A stretch of 64,000 bases of DNA from Maricaulis virginensis (GTDB taxonomy: Bacteria > Pseudomonadota > Alphaproteobacteria > Caulobacterales > Maricaulaceae): the NCBI RefSeq assembly GCF_027922185.1, contig NZ_BSFE01000003.1, forward strand, positions 124,001-188,000, in the 5' to 3' direction. Below, piece after piece: positions 54,692 to 63,376 of the stretch (positions are counted from its first letter, which is position 1; each line of letters starts with the position of its first letter). Position numbers and translations under genes: made by a program. The notes beneath the pieces are model-generated. The model saw only the letters and a program-made list of their open reading frames with translations, searched no databases and was not told the origin of the DNA.

Positions 54692-56020
54692 TCAGACGGC
54701 GCGGCTGTGCTTCTGGCCGGCAGGCTGGAAGCCCGGATCGATGCGCGCGGCGATATTGCGCACATAGGGCAGGCCGGCCGGTGTCACCTTCAGATGCCCG
54801 TTCTCCAGCCGGGCCAGACCGTCGGCAATGACGCCGTCCAGCGCGTCCGGGTCGAACAGGTCGCCATCCAGCGGAATGTCGAAGGTGCACAGGAGCTGCA
54901 TGATGCGCTCGCCGATCCGCCCTTCCCGCCAGGACCGGGCGGTGCCGCGCACAATGGCCGAGCCATCGGACACCATCGCCTCGGCATAGCGGGCCGGATC
55001 GGGGATGTTCTGGGCATAGCCTTGCGGAGCCTCGGAGATCGAGGAGGCGCCGAAGCCGATCAGGATGTCATAGGGATCGTCGGTATAGCCCTGGAAATTC
55101 CGGCGCAGCGAGCCGTCGCGAGCCGCCTGCGCAAGCGGGTCTTCCGGACGGGCGAAATGGTCGAACCCGATTGCTGAATAGCCGGCTTCGGTGAGGGTCC
55201 GGGCGGCGGCGAGCATCTGGTCGAACCGGGCCTGGGCACCCGGCAGCCGGTCTTCGGGAATGGCGCGCTGATGCTTCTTGAACCACGGGACATGCGCATA
55301 GCCGAAGACCGAGACACGGTCGGCGTCCATCTCGGCGACGGCGCGTGCCGTCGTCTCGACGCGCCCGATCGTCTGGGCGGGCAGGCCGTACATGACGTCC
55401 ATATTGATCCGGGAAATCCCGGCGCTGCGCAGCGCCCGTACGGCCGCTTCCACCTGTTCGCGGGGCTGGATCCGGTGGATCAGGGTCTGCACTTCCTCGG
55501 ACAGGTCCTGCACGCCCAGGCTGGCGCGGGTTACGCCGTTTGCAGCCAGCGCCTCGCACAGGCGGCTGTCCAGTCCGCGCGGGTCCAGTTCGACGGCGAT
55601 TTCCGCGTCGGCGGCGAAGTCGTAGCGGGCGCGCAGTGCATCCATCACGGCACCGAAACGCGCCGGCGACAGCATGTCCGGCGATCCGCCGCCGAAATGC
55701 ACGTGATGCACCTTGCCGCCTGCAGGGGCCGGACGGGTCGCGATCTCCGTCAGCAAGGCCTCCAGATAGCGCTCGATCCGGCTGTCGCGATTGGGCACGG
55801 TCGTGTTGCAGCCGCAATACCAGCACATCGACCGGCAGAACGGGATGTGGACGTAAAGCGAAAGCACGGGTTCGGCCGGCGTTTCCGACATCCATCCCGC
55901 CCAGGCGCCGCCGCAGATCCCGTCATTGAACTGGGTTGCCGGCGGATAGGAGGTGTAGCGAGGCACGGCCTCCAGAGCATAGCCGGGCAGAAAAACGGGG
56001 GAATGGAGGATGTCGGTCAT
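54692..56020 (-). CDS. hemN: Oxygen-independent coproporphyrinogen III oxidase (442 aa)
   Basis: Radical-SAM enzyme that makes protoporphyrinogen IX precursor without oxygen. The CX3CX2C cluster motif plus the extra Cys is seen in CRSMCWYCGCNTT at about residues 62-74. Next come VHFGGGSPDML (SAM binding) and ELDPRGLD, and the C-terminal HemN domain (FGASSISEAPQGYAQN, LDGVIADGLARLENGHLKVTPAGLPYVRNIAA). Length matches the HemN proper rather than HemW. It suggests growth at low oxygen. It stands alone and is divergent from zwf. No FNR/FixK box with correct spacing was found upstream. Confidence 0.95.
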   Translation of the reverse strand: MTDILHSPVFLPGYALEAVPRYTSYPPATQFNDGICGGAWAGWMSETPAEPVLSLYVHIPFCRSMCWYCGCNTTVPNRDSRIERYLEALLTEIATRPAPAGGKVHHVHFGGGSPDMLSPARFGAVMDALRARYDFAADAEIAVELDPRGLDSRLCEALAANGVTRASLGVQDLSEEVQTLIHRIQPREQVEAAVRALRSAGISRINMDVMYGLPAQTIGRVETTARAVAEMDADRVSVFGYAHVPWFKKHQRAIPEDRLPGAQARFDQMLAAARTLTEAGYSAIGFDHFARPEDPLAQAARDGSLRRNFQGYTDDPYDILIGFGASSISEAPQGYAQNIPDPARYAEAMVSDGSAIVRGTARSWREGRIGERIMQLLCTFDIPLDGDLFDPDALDGVIADGLARLENGHLKVTPAGLPYVRNIAARIDPGFQPAGQKHSRAV

Positions 56021-56134
56021 GGCGGGAACGCAATCATGTGATTATTTTTGCGGACATTACGTCCCGCGTTGCGACCGCGCGATGCGCCCAAAGCGCGCAG
56101 GCCGGGGCACGGAAAGTTTTTCGCCCAAGCGGTT

Positions 56135-56162
56135 ATGTTAGGGGTAACATTGCTGTTATAGA
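56135..56162 (+). promoter_or_regulatory. Operator-like palindrome and -10 region of the zwf operon
   Basis: ATGTTA (56135-56140), GGGG, TAACAT (56145-56150) is a perfect 6-4-6 inverted repeat. Seven bases after it is TATAGA (56157-56162), a fair -10 box, so the palindrome covers the -35 position. The ATG of zwf is 39 bases on. A sugar-responsive repressor is likely; which family is unknown. Confidence 0.5.
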
Positions 56163-56201
56163 GTCTCCCCGGACACACGCCGCAAACCCCCGGAAGGCAG
56201 C

Positions 56202-57677
56202 ATGGCCGAACTCGTCCCCGTTGAACCGTTCGATATCGTCGTCTTCGGCGCTACGGGCGACCTTGCCCTGCGCAAGCTGATCCCGGCGCTGTTCCATCGC
56301 TGGTGCGATGGCCAGATCACGGCGGATTCACGGATCATTGCAGCGTCCCGGGAGCCGATGAGCGATGATGCGTTCCGCGACATTGCTGCCCGGCACATTT
56401 TCGAGCGCGACCCCACGGACGCGCGCCGCAAGGCCTGGTCGGACTTCATCGAGCGCATGCATTATGTCGCCGTCGATGTCAGCGCTCAGGGCGAAGACTG
56501 GGCTGACCTGAAAGCGGCGCTGGATCCCGACGAGGACAAGATCCGGCTCTACTATCTGGCCCTTCCGCCTTCCACCTACGGCCAGGCCTGTGCGGGACTT
56601 GCCGCGCAGTCGCTGAACACGCCGAATGCCCGGATCGTTCTGGAAAAGCCGATCGGGACGGACTTTCACTCCGCCCGCCGGATCAACGACCAGGTTGGTG
56701 AGGTTTTCCGGGAAAACAACATCTTCCGGATCGACCATTATCTGGGCAAGGAAACCGTCCAGAACCTGCTGATCCTGCGCTTTGCGAATTACCTGTTCGA
56801 GCCGATCTGGAATGCCAACGGGATCGATCACGTCCAGATCACCGTCGCGGAATCGCTGGGGGCGGGCGAGCGGGCCGGCTATTACGACCGCTCCGGCGCC
56901 CTGCGTGACATGGTGCAGAACCATCTGCTCCAGCTCGCCTGCCTCGTGGCCATGGAGCCGCCGGCCTCGCTCGATCCGGATTCGGTGCGCACCGAAAAGC
57001 TGAAAGTGCTCAAGGCGCTGCGCCCGATCACGGCGGCGAATGTGTCGCAGGATGTCGTGCGCGGGCAATACCAGGCCGGTGCTGTCGGCGGTTCACCTGT
57101 GCCCGGCTATGCCGAGGAGGTCGGGTCCGATACCGGCACCGAGACCTTTGTGGCGATCCGGGCCCAGCTGGAGAACTGGCGCTGGGCGGGCGTGCCCTTC
57201 TACATGCGGACCGGCAAGCGCATGGGATCGCGGCGCTCGGAGATCATCGTCCAGTTCAAGCCGGTGCCGCATGACGTTGTCGGAGCGGTCGACGGCGTGT
57301 TGCATCCCAACCGGCTGGTGATCCGCCTGCAGCCGGACGAGGGCGTCAAGCTGATGCTGATGACCAAGGATCCGGGACCTGGCGGGCTTCGCCTGCGCTA
57401 TGTGCCGCTGAACCTGTCCTATGCCGAGCATTTCGAGGCCAACTATCCCGACGCCTATGAGCGCCTCCTGATGGCGGTCGTGCGGGGCAATCTCAGCCTG
57501 TTCATGCGGCGCGACGAGGTCGAGGCGGCCTGGCGCTGGGTCGACGGGATCATCCGCGCCTGGGACGAGGGTCAGGCCAAGCTGTATGGCTACCAGGCCG
57601 GCACCGACGGGCCGACACAGGCGGCCTTGCTGCTGGCTCGTGAGGACAGGGAGTGGTTCGATGCCATCCGGCACTGA
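56202..57677 (+). CDS. zwf: Glucose-6-phosphate 1-dehydrogenase (491 aa)
   Basis: First step of the Entner-Doudoroff and oxidative pentose routes: glucose 6-phosphate plus NAD(P) to 6-phosphogluconolactone. The coenzyme fold begins DIVVFGATGDLALRKLIPAL, and the substrate/active-site motif FRIDHYLGKETVQNLLILRFAN is complete with the catalytic His downstream region. Normal length. It is first of an operon with pgl (17-base overlap) and edd. Expression is probably controlled through the palindrome about 50-65 bases upstream. Confidence 0.98.
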   Translation: MAELVPVEPFDIVVFGATGDLALRKLIPALFHRWCDGQITADSRIIAASREPMSDDAFRDIAARHIFERDPTDARRKAWSDFIERMHYVAVDVSAQGEDWADLKAALDPDEDKIRLYYLALPPSTYGQACAGLAAQSLNTPNARIVLEKPIGTDFHSARRINDQVGEVFRENNIFRIDHYLGKETVQNLLILRFANYLFEPIWNANGIDHVQITVAESLGAGERAGYYDRSGALRDMVQNHLLQLACLVAMEPPASLDPDSVRTEKLKVLKALRPITAANVSQDVVRGQYQAGAVGGSPVPGYAEEVGSDTGTETFVAIRAQLENWRWAGVPFYMRTGKRMGSRRSEIIVQFKPVPHDVVGAVDGVLHPNRLVIRLQPDEGVKLMLMTKDPGPGGLRLRYVPLNLSYAEHFEANYPDAYERLLMAVVRGNLSLFMRRDEVEAAWRWVDGIIRAWDEGQAKLYGYQAGTDGPTQAALLLAREDREWFDAIRH

Positions 57678-58389
57678 CGCACCGCTCCATCCCGTGCAGC
57701 ATCATGCCGGGATCGACGCGATGACCGGCGAACTGGTCCGGCAGGTGGCGGCCGTGCTCGATACCGCGGTCCGCGCACGCGGTTCGGCGGTCCTGGCAGT
57801 ATCCGGCGGCTCGACGCCGGCGCCGCTCTACCGCGCCTTGTCGCAGCTCGACATCGACTGGGCCCGGGTGACCGTGCTGCTGGTCGACGAGCGCTGGGTC
57901 GAACCGGGTGAAGCGGGATCGAATGAAGGCTTCGTTCGTGAGACACTCCTCACGGGCAAGGCCGCTGAAGCCCGCTTCATTGGCCTGAAGACGGCAGACC
58001 CGTCGCCCTTCGATGCCGCGCCAGCCTTGGCCGGGCGGGTGCAGGACGCGGGCCGGATCGATCTTGCCGTGCTTGGCATGGGAAATGATGGCCATACAGC
58101 GTCCTGGTTCCCTCATGCCCGCGGACTGGAAGCCGCGCTGTCCGCCGAAGGTCCGCCGGTTGCCGCAATCGAGGCCCGGCCCAGCGCAGTGACCGGCGAT
58201 CACGTACTGCGCATGACGCTGACCCGGGCCGCGTTGACGCAGGCGCGTCATGTGCTGCTGATGATGCGCGGCAAGGACAAGCTGGCGGCGCTGGAGGCCG
58301 CGCACGCCCCGGGGCCGGTCGAAGACATGCCGGTCCGTGCCCTGCTGCGCGATGCGGCGCTGCCGCTGGAAATCCACTGGACCGACTGA
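57661..58389 (+). CDS. pgl: 6-Phosphogluconolactonase (242 aa)
   Basis: DevB/SOL-type lactonase that hydrolyses 6-phosphogluconolactone to 6-phosphogluconate. Motifs: VSGGSTPAPLYRAL, VTVLLVDERWV and LGMGNDGHTASWFPHA, which hold the phosphate and the catalytic His. The ATG at 57661 lies inside the end of zwf, a 17-base overlap, so the two are translated together; a longer start would be deep in zwf. Length is normal for the family. Confidence 0.96.
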   Translation: MPSGTDAPLHPVQHHAGIDAMTGELVRQVAAVLDTAVRARGSAVLAVSGGSTPAPLYRALSQLDIDWARVTVLLVDERWVEPGEAGSNEGFVRETLLTGKAAEARFIGLKTADPSPFDAAPALAGRVQDAGRIDLAVLGMGNDGHTASWFPHARGLEAALSAEGPPVAAIEARPSAVTGDHVLRMTLTRAALTQARHVLLMMRGKDKLAALEAAHAPGPVEDMPVRALLRDAALPLEIHWTD

Positions 58390-58418
58390 AACACCACACA
58401 CGCAAACGGATGCGACAC

Positions 58419-60272
58419 ATGGCTCAACGTCTCAATTCCACGCTCGAAGCGGTCACCGACCGCATCCGCCGCCGAAGCGAGGCGAGCCGGTCGGCCTATC
58501 TCGACCAGATGCGCGCGGCCGGCCGTGACGGGCGTCACCGGGCCGTCCTGTCCTGTGGCAATCTTGCCCATGGTTTCGCCGCGTGTCCCGGCGGCGACAA
58601 GCAGGCGCTCAAGGCTGGCGACAGCGTCAATGTCGGGATTGTCACAGCCTATAATGACATGCTCTCGGCGCACCAGCCTTTCGAGCGCTTCCCGGGCATT
58701 ATCAAGGCAGCCCTGAACGAGGTGGGGGCCGTTGGCCAGGTGGCGGGCGGTGTGCCGGCCATGTGCGACGGCGTTACCCAGGGGCAGCCGGGAATGGAGC
58801 TGTCGCTGTTCAGTCGCGATGCGATCGCGATGGCGACCGCGATTGCCCTGTCTCACAACATGTTCGACGCGGTTCTGTGCCTCGGGGTGTGTGACAAGAT
58901 CGTTCCGGGCCTGCTGATCGGCGCGCTGCGCTTCGGTCACCTGCCGGTCATCTTCGTGCCGGCGGGCCCGATGCGCTCCGGCCTGCCCAATCCGGAGAAG
59001 GCGCGCGTGCGCCAGCTCTATGCGGAAGGGAAGGTCGGCCGCGACGCGCTTCTGGATGCCGAAAGCAAGAGCTATCATTCGCCGGGCACCTGCACCTTCT
59101 ACGGCACGGCGAATTCCAACCAGATGCTGATGGAGATCATGGGGCTTCATGTTCCCGGTGCGGCCTTCATCAATCCGGACGATCCGCTGCGCGACGTCAT
59201 GACGGCGGAGGCGGCGCGCCGGGCAGTCGCCATTGTTCCCGGCGGCGACGAGCCTGCCCCCCTGGCCGACATCGTCGATGCGCGGGCCATCGCAAACGCC
59301 ATAGTCGGCCTGCACGCCACCGGCGGTTCGACCAACCACACCATCCATCTGATCGCGATCGCCCGGGCGGCGGGATTGCTTGTCGACTGGTCGGACTTTC
59401 ACGATCTCGCCGGCGTGACGCCACTGCTGTGCCGCGTCTATCCGAACGGGCCGGCTGACGTGAACCATTTCCACGCGGCCGGCGGGCTCGGCTTCGTCAT
59501 TCGCGAGCTTCTCGATGCGGGCCTGCTGCACGAGGACGTGCTGACGGTCAGTGGCCGCGGGCTGCGCCATTATGCGAGCGAGCCGTTCGAAAGCGAGGCC
59601 GGGGTCACCTGGCGCCCGGCCGTGGCGCAGAGCGCGAACACGGACGTCGTCCGCCCTGTTGCCGAACCCTTTTCGGCCGATGGCGGGCTGAAAGTGCTCG
59701 ACGGCGATCTGGGGCGGGCCGTGATCAAGATCTCGGCCGTGAAGCCGGAGCATCATCTGGTCGAGGCCCCGGCGATCGTGTTCGAGAGCCAGGACGACTT
59801 CATCGCCCGGTTCAAGGCCGGCGAACTCGATCGCGACTTTGTTGCCGTGCTGCGCTTCCAGGGTCCGCGGGCCAATGGCATGCCGGAACTGCACCGCCTG
59901 ACCCCGTCGCTCGGTGCGTTGCAGGATCGCGGCTTTCATGTCGCCCTGGTGACCGATGGCCGCATGTCGGGTGCGTCCGGCAAGGTGCCGGCTGCGATCC
60001 ATGTCAGTCCCGAGGCGGCGCTGGGCGGCGCGATCGCGCGGGTACGTGACGGCGACATCGTACGCGTCGACGCAGCCGGCGGCCGGCTGACAGTGTCTGC
60101 CGATGGCTTCGCCGCCCGCTCGCTCGCCCTTGCTCCGGCCACGGTGCAGGCCGGCATGGGACGCGAGCTTTTTACCGGTTTCCGGCAATTATGCGGTCCG
60201 GCCGAAGAGGGCGCGCTGTCCATTCCGGGCCTTGCAGAGGCGGCTGCCGGGCCGACTGCAGAAACGGTCTAG
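58419..60272 (+). CDS. edd: Phosphogluconate dehydratase (617 aa)
   Basis: Iron-sulfur dehydratase of the ILVD/EDD family that turns 6-phosphogluconate into 2-keto-3-deoxy-6-phosphogluconate. Cluster Cys residues are in AVLSCGNLAHG, PAMCDGVTQGQPGME and LCLGVCDKIVPGLL. Later motifs are HSPGTCTFYGTANSNQML, GSTNHTIHLIAIARA and TDGRMSGASGKVPAAIHVSPEA. Starts at 58410 (MRHMAQ) and 58419 (MAQ) are both possible. It follows pgl by about 29 bases. The usual following genes (glk, eda) are absent: a 341-base gap and then a TIR gene come next. Confidence 0.97.
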   Translation: MAQRLNSTLEAVTDRIRRRSEASRSAYLDQMRAAGRDGRHRAVLSCGNLAHGFAACPGGDKQALKAGDSVNVGIVTAYNDMLSAHQPFERFPGIIKAALNEVGAVGQVAGGVPAMCDGVTQGQPGMELSLFSRDAIAMATAIALSHNMFDAVLCLGVCDKIVPGLLIGALRFGHLPVIFVPAGPMRSGLPNPEKARVRQLYAEGKVGRDALLDAESKSYHSPGTCTFYGTANSNQMLMEIMGLHVPGAAFINPDDPLRDVMTAEAARRAVAIVPGGDEPAPLADIVDARAIANAIVGLHATGGSTNHTIHLIAIARAAGLLVDWSDFHDLAGVTPLLCRVYPNGPADVNHFHAAGGLGFVIRELLDAGLLHEDVLTVSGRGLRHYASEPFESEAGVTWRPAVAQSANTDVVRPVAEPFSADGGLKVLDGDLGRAVIKISAVKPEHHLVEAPAIVFESQDDFIARFKAGELDRDFVAVLRFQGPRANGMPELHRLTPSLGALQDRGFHVALVTDGRMSGASGKVPAAIHVSPEAALGGAIARVRDGDIVRVDAAGGRLTVSADGFAARSLALAPATVQAGMGRELFTGFRQLCGPAEEGALSIPGLAEAAAGPTAETV

Positions 60273-60613
60273 AAAAAAGCGGGTTTCTGCATCAGGCGTG
60301 ATCTCAATCACGTATGTTGCTGACACAAAGTTGCTATTCGGAACATGCCGCTTGAAAGAGCGGTCCCAAACTCCTCTCCGTCGGAGGTCCACCTGCGCCG
60401 GGGATCCGGTGGGGCGCGAATCCTTGCCCGATGCGAAGCCCCAACTTCGCAATTCGCTCCCCACCACCCCCGGTCCCGCATCCCGAACCGACCGAAAGCC
60501 GCGCCGGAGACCTTGGCCGGCGTTTATGATATGCGGGAAACCTTTCTCCCCGCAGTTGCCTGTCCCCGCCAATCGCCCAATGATGGTGCGTCCGAAACGG
60601 GGGGAGCAGGGGC
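60273..60613. other. Gap between the Entner-Doudoroff operon and the TIR gene
   Basis: 341 bases with no gene. GCAGAAAC across the edd stop pairs with GTTTCTGC 33 bases later but has no T-tract, so termination is not clear. TATGAT near 60526 is a possible -10 for the TIR gene, without a convincing -35. GGGGGAGCAGGGG before 60614 is the ribosome site. Composition is like the genome, with no integrase or repeat. Confidence 0.4.
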
Positions 60614-62656
60614 ATGTCCGGGGACAACCGCTATCGGGCGTTTATCAGCTATAGCCATGCCGACCAGGCCTGGGCGCGCCGGCTTCACCGCGCTCTGGAA
60701 ACCTATCGTGTTCCGACCCGTCTCGTCGGCCAGGCCACACGCAAGGGCGATGTGCCGCGGCGCCTGACGCCGATCTTCCGCGATCGCGACGATCTGTCGG
60801 CCTCCGGCGACCTGTCCGCCTCCGTGCGCGATGCCCTGGCGCGATCCGGCACGCTGATCGTCATCTGCTCGCCGGCCGCGGCGGACTCGCGCTGGGTCAA
60901 TGAGGAAATCCGCGTCTTCCGCGAACTCAATCCCGGCGGCGATGTGCTCGCCGCGATCCTGTCCGGCGAGCCGGATGCGATTTCTGCGGGCCGGCCGGCC
61001 GGTCGGGAGTGTTTTCCGCCGAACATGAGGGCGCCGGACGGTCTGGTGGCCGAACCGGTCGCCGCCGACTTCCGCCGGTCCGGCGACGGCTGGCGCATGG
61101 CCTTGCTGAAACTTGTGGCCGGCCTGATCGATGTGCGGCTTGACCAGTTGATCCAGCGGGACCTGCAGCGCCGCCAGCGCCGCGTGACGGTGATCACAGG
61201 CGCAGCCATTGCTTTGTCTCTTACGATGTCGACGCTGACTTTTTTCGCGATCTCGGCCCGATCCGAAGCCGAACGTCGCAAGGCGGAGGCAGAGGATTTG
61301 ATTGAGTTCATGCTGAGTGATCTGCGCGCGAAACTCGAACCGGTCGGGCGCCTCGACGTTCTCGATGCCGTGGGCGAGAAAGTGATCGCGTATTATGACG
61401 AGCGCGACCCTCGCCAGATGTCGTCCGACGATCTGGGCCGGCGGGCCCGGGCTTTCCATCTGCTCGGCGAAATCGACTCCGACGAGGGCGATCTGGAGAG
61501 CGCGTACCGCCACTTCAATACAGCCTACGAAGCGACCAGCCGCATTCTTGCGGTCGATCCGTCCTCGCCGGCACGTATCTACGAACATGCGCAGAGCGCC
61601 TTCTGGGCGGGCTATTTTGCGTGGCGCCGCAGCGATCTGGATACGGCGGAGGCCCGTTTCATCGAGTATCGCGACCTGTCGCGCCAGCTGCTGGCCGACG
61701 AGCCGGAAAATCTGGAATGGCAGGCCGAGGCCGCCTATGCCCACTCGAATCTCGGCACGGTCTATATCGGCCATGAACGCCTGCGCGACGCCCAGCGCGA
61801 ATTCCGCCAGGCGCTGGAACTGTTCCAGTCGATCGCGGACGAGTCGCCGGATTCCGAGGCCGCCCTGATCGACCTGGCCGATGCCTGGGGCTGGATGGCC
61901 TATGTCGCCGAACCGCTTGACGGCCGGGGTGCCGCCATGGAGGCGCTGCGCCAGCAGATCCGCATCTATGACGAGCAGCTGGGCGGTGGCGCCGACAACT
62001 GGACGATCCGCCGCGACACGATGACCGCTGAATATGCGCTCGCGCGCCTGCACATCGCCGAAGGGCGCGGGGCGAGCCGGGCGGATATCGAGGCGGCTCT
62101 CCAGATCCTCATTCCGGCATCGCACGAGGCCGATGCACTCGTCGCGCACGATCCTGCAAACCTGCAATGGCGGCTGGTCGTCATTCGCCAGCGTCTCTGG
62201 TTGTCCGATGCGCAATTGCTGGCCGGCGACCTCGACGCAGCCCGCGAGGCCTATCTCGATGCTTCGGCCTACATGACGCATCCCTCCTGGATCTCTGCCG
62301 AAGGGGATGTGTTCGACGATACGCGCCTGCATGCATCGCTGATGGAGGCGCGCATTCTGGCGGGTCTGGGCGATGTCGATGCGGCCAGCCTGGCGCTGCA
62401 GCATCTGTTGTCGGAACTGGAGCAGATCGACGACTGGCGGAACCGCCTGAGCAAGGGGACCTACCTCTATGCTGCCGTTTCCAACACGCTGGCCGAGCTT
62501 CTCGATCAGCAGGGGGAAGACCGGGAAGCGGCGCGTGTACGCGAGGCGATGGTGAACCGGCTCACGCCGGTAATCGCGCGCGTTCCGGCCGACACGCGGG
62601 CAGAATACGACAGGGCCCGCGCGGTCCTGCAACGAGAGCGCATCAGTGCCGAATGA
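60614..62656 (+). CDS. TIR-domain protein with one membrane helix and C-terminal TPR-like domain (680 aa)
   Basis: Residues about 7-150 are a bacterial TIR domain: YRAFISYSHADQAWARRLHRAL, PIFRDRDDLSASGDLS (BB-loop region), SGTLIVICSPAAADSRWVNEEI. Glu98 of WVNEE is at the place of the NADase glutamate. A TM helix lies at about 191-213. After it comes a typical linker (LIEFMLSDLRAKLEPVGRLDVLDAVGEKVIAYY) and more than 400 residues of helix pairs resembling TPR. The TIR domain would be cytoplasmic and the repeats periplasmic if the single helix crosses once. Two more genes follow in the same direction, at 76 and 41 bases. Function is inferred as NAD-cleaving signalling or defence. Confidence 0.85.
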   Translation: MSGDNRYRAFISYSHADQAWARRLHRALETYRVPTRLVGQATRKGDVPRRLTPIFRDRDDLSASGDLSASVRDALARSGTLIVICSPAAADSRWVNEEIRVFRELNPGGDVLAAILSGEPDAISAGRPAGRECFPPNMRAPDGLVAEPVAADFRRSGDGWRMALLKLVAGLIDVRLDQLIQRDLQRRQRRVTVITGAAIALSLTMSTLTFFAISARSEAERRKAEAEDLIEFMLSDLRAKLEPVGRLDVLDAVGEKVIAYYDERDPRQMSSDDLGRRARAFHLLGEIDSDEGDLESAYRHFNTAYEATSRILAVDPSSPARIYEHAQSAFWAGYFAWRRSDLDTAEARFIEYRDLSRQLLADEPENLEWQAEAAYAHSNLGTVYIGHERLRDAQREFRQALELFQSIADESPDSEAALIDLADAWGWMAYVAEPLDGRGAAMEALRQQIRIYDEQLGGGADNWTIRRDTMTAEYALARLHIAEGRGASRADIEAALQILIPASHEADALVAHDPANLQWRLVVIRQRLWLSDAQLLAGDLDAAREAYLDASAYMTHPSWISAEGDVFDDTRLHASLMEARILAGLGDVDAASLALQHLLSELEQIDDWRNRLSKGTYLYAAVSNTLAELLDQQGEDREAARVREAMVNRLTPVIARVPADTRAEYDRARAVLQRERISAE

Positions 62657-62732
62657 TTGGTGACGACAGGGCGGAGACATCCGCCCTGGTGGGGACGTGT
62701 GACCACCCGAAACGGGCAAGCAAGGGGAAATC

Positions 62733-63335
62733 ATGAGCACGATCGACGCAACCTGGCTGGATGGCAGCCAGACACAATCCGGTTTGACAGACGCCTGTGC
62801 CACGGCCGCGGGCGTGACCCAGATCAGCCTGATCGCCAAGGCGACCGACGGATTTCTCGTCGTCCAGGGCAGCGATGCCGGCCGCGAGACTTTCGACGAC
62901 GCCGATGTCTCGGCGATCTTCGTCACCTTCGCCGACACCGTCGCCCAGTACCCGCTGGCCGACACATCGACGCTTCGCACGGCTGTGCTGTCGGCGCTGG
63001 CCGGACAATGGACAGCCAGTGCAACCATGGGCGCCAGCCCCTTCGACGAAACGGTCGAAGAACCGGCGCGTCTCATCTTTCACGTGCAGATCCCGGGCTG
63101 GGGTTTCGAGCCCGCCCGGATCAAGTTCAAGTCCGAAGTGCCGGCCGGCGAGTTCTGCGGCCTGGCCTGGCTGATGCTGAACGGCGCGACGTGCGAGCCC
63201 TACAGTTTCGAGTTCTTCGCCAGTTGTGCGCAGGCCGGAGAGTATGACTACTCGCTCTTCATCAAGGCCTCTCAGGACGCCGGCAACCAGTCGACACGCG
63301 TCATTATCGATCCCAAGATCAAGGTCATTCCCTGA
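62733..63335 (+). CDS. Protein of unknown function between the TIR and TPR genes (200 aa)
   Basis: I recognise no domain. No signal peptide or membrane helix is present. The first half is mixed (TQISLIAKATDGFLVVQGSD, VSAIFVTFADTVAQYPLAD); the second half is beta-rich with ARLIFHVQIPGWGFEPARIKFK, GEFCGLAWLMLNGATCEPYSFEFFASC and a final RVIIDPKIKVIP. Four Cys residues are in the last 90 residues. AAGGGGAAAT gives a good ribosome site before the ATG. It is preserved between a TIR gene and a TPR-scaffold gene, so it is probably a working part of that system, such as a sensor, adaptor or effector. Confidence 0.8.
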   Translation: MSTIDATWLDGSQTQSGLTDACATAAGVTQISLIAKATDGFLVVQGSDAGRETFDDADVSAIFVTFADTVAQYPLADTSTLRTAVLSALAGQWTASATMGASPFDETVEEPARLIFHVQIPGWGFEPARIKFKSEVPAGEFCGLAWLMLNGATCEPYSFEFFASCAQAGEYDYSLFIKASQDAGNQSTRVIIDPKIKVIP

Positions 63336-63376
63336 TTGAAACCGCCCGGCCGCCGGGCCGGGACGGGCAGGACTGA

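Noticed and set aside
56033..56042. ATCA-TG-TGAT palindrome upstream of hemN as an FNR/FixK box
   Set aside because: The orientation and spacing of the half-sites do not match TTGAT-N4-ATCAA, and it lies only 13-22 bases from the ATG, in the ribosome-binding region.
60258..60300. Inverted repeat GCAGAAAC/GTTTCTGC across the edd stop as a terminator
   Set aside because: The loop is long, the stem short, and no T-tract follows.
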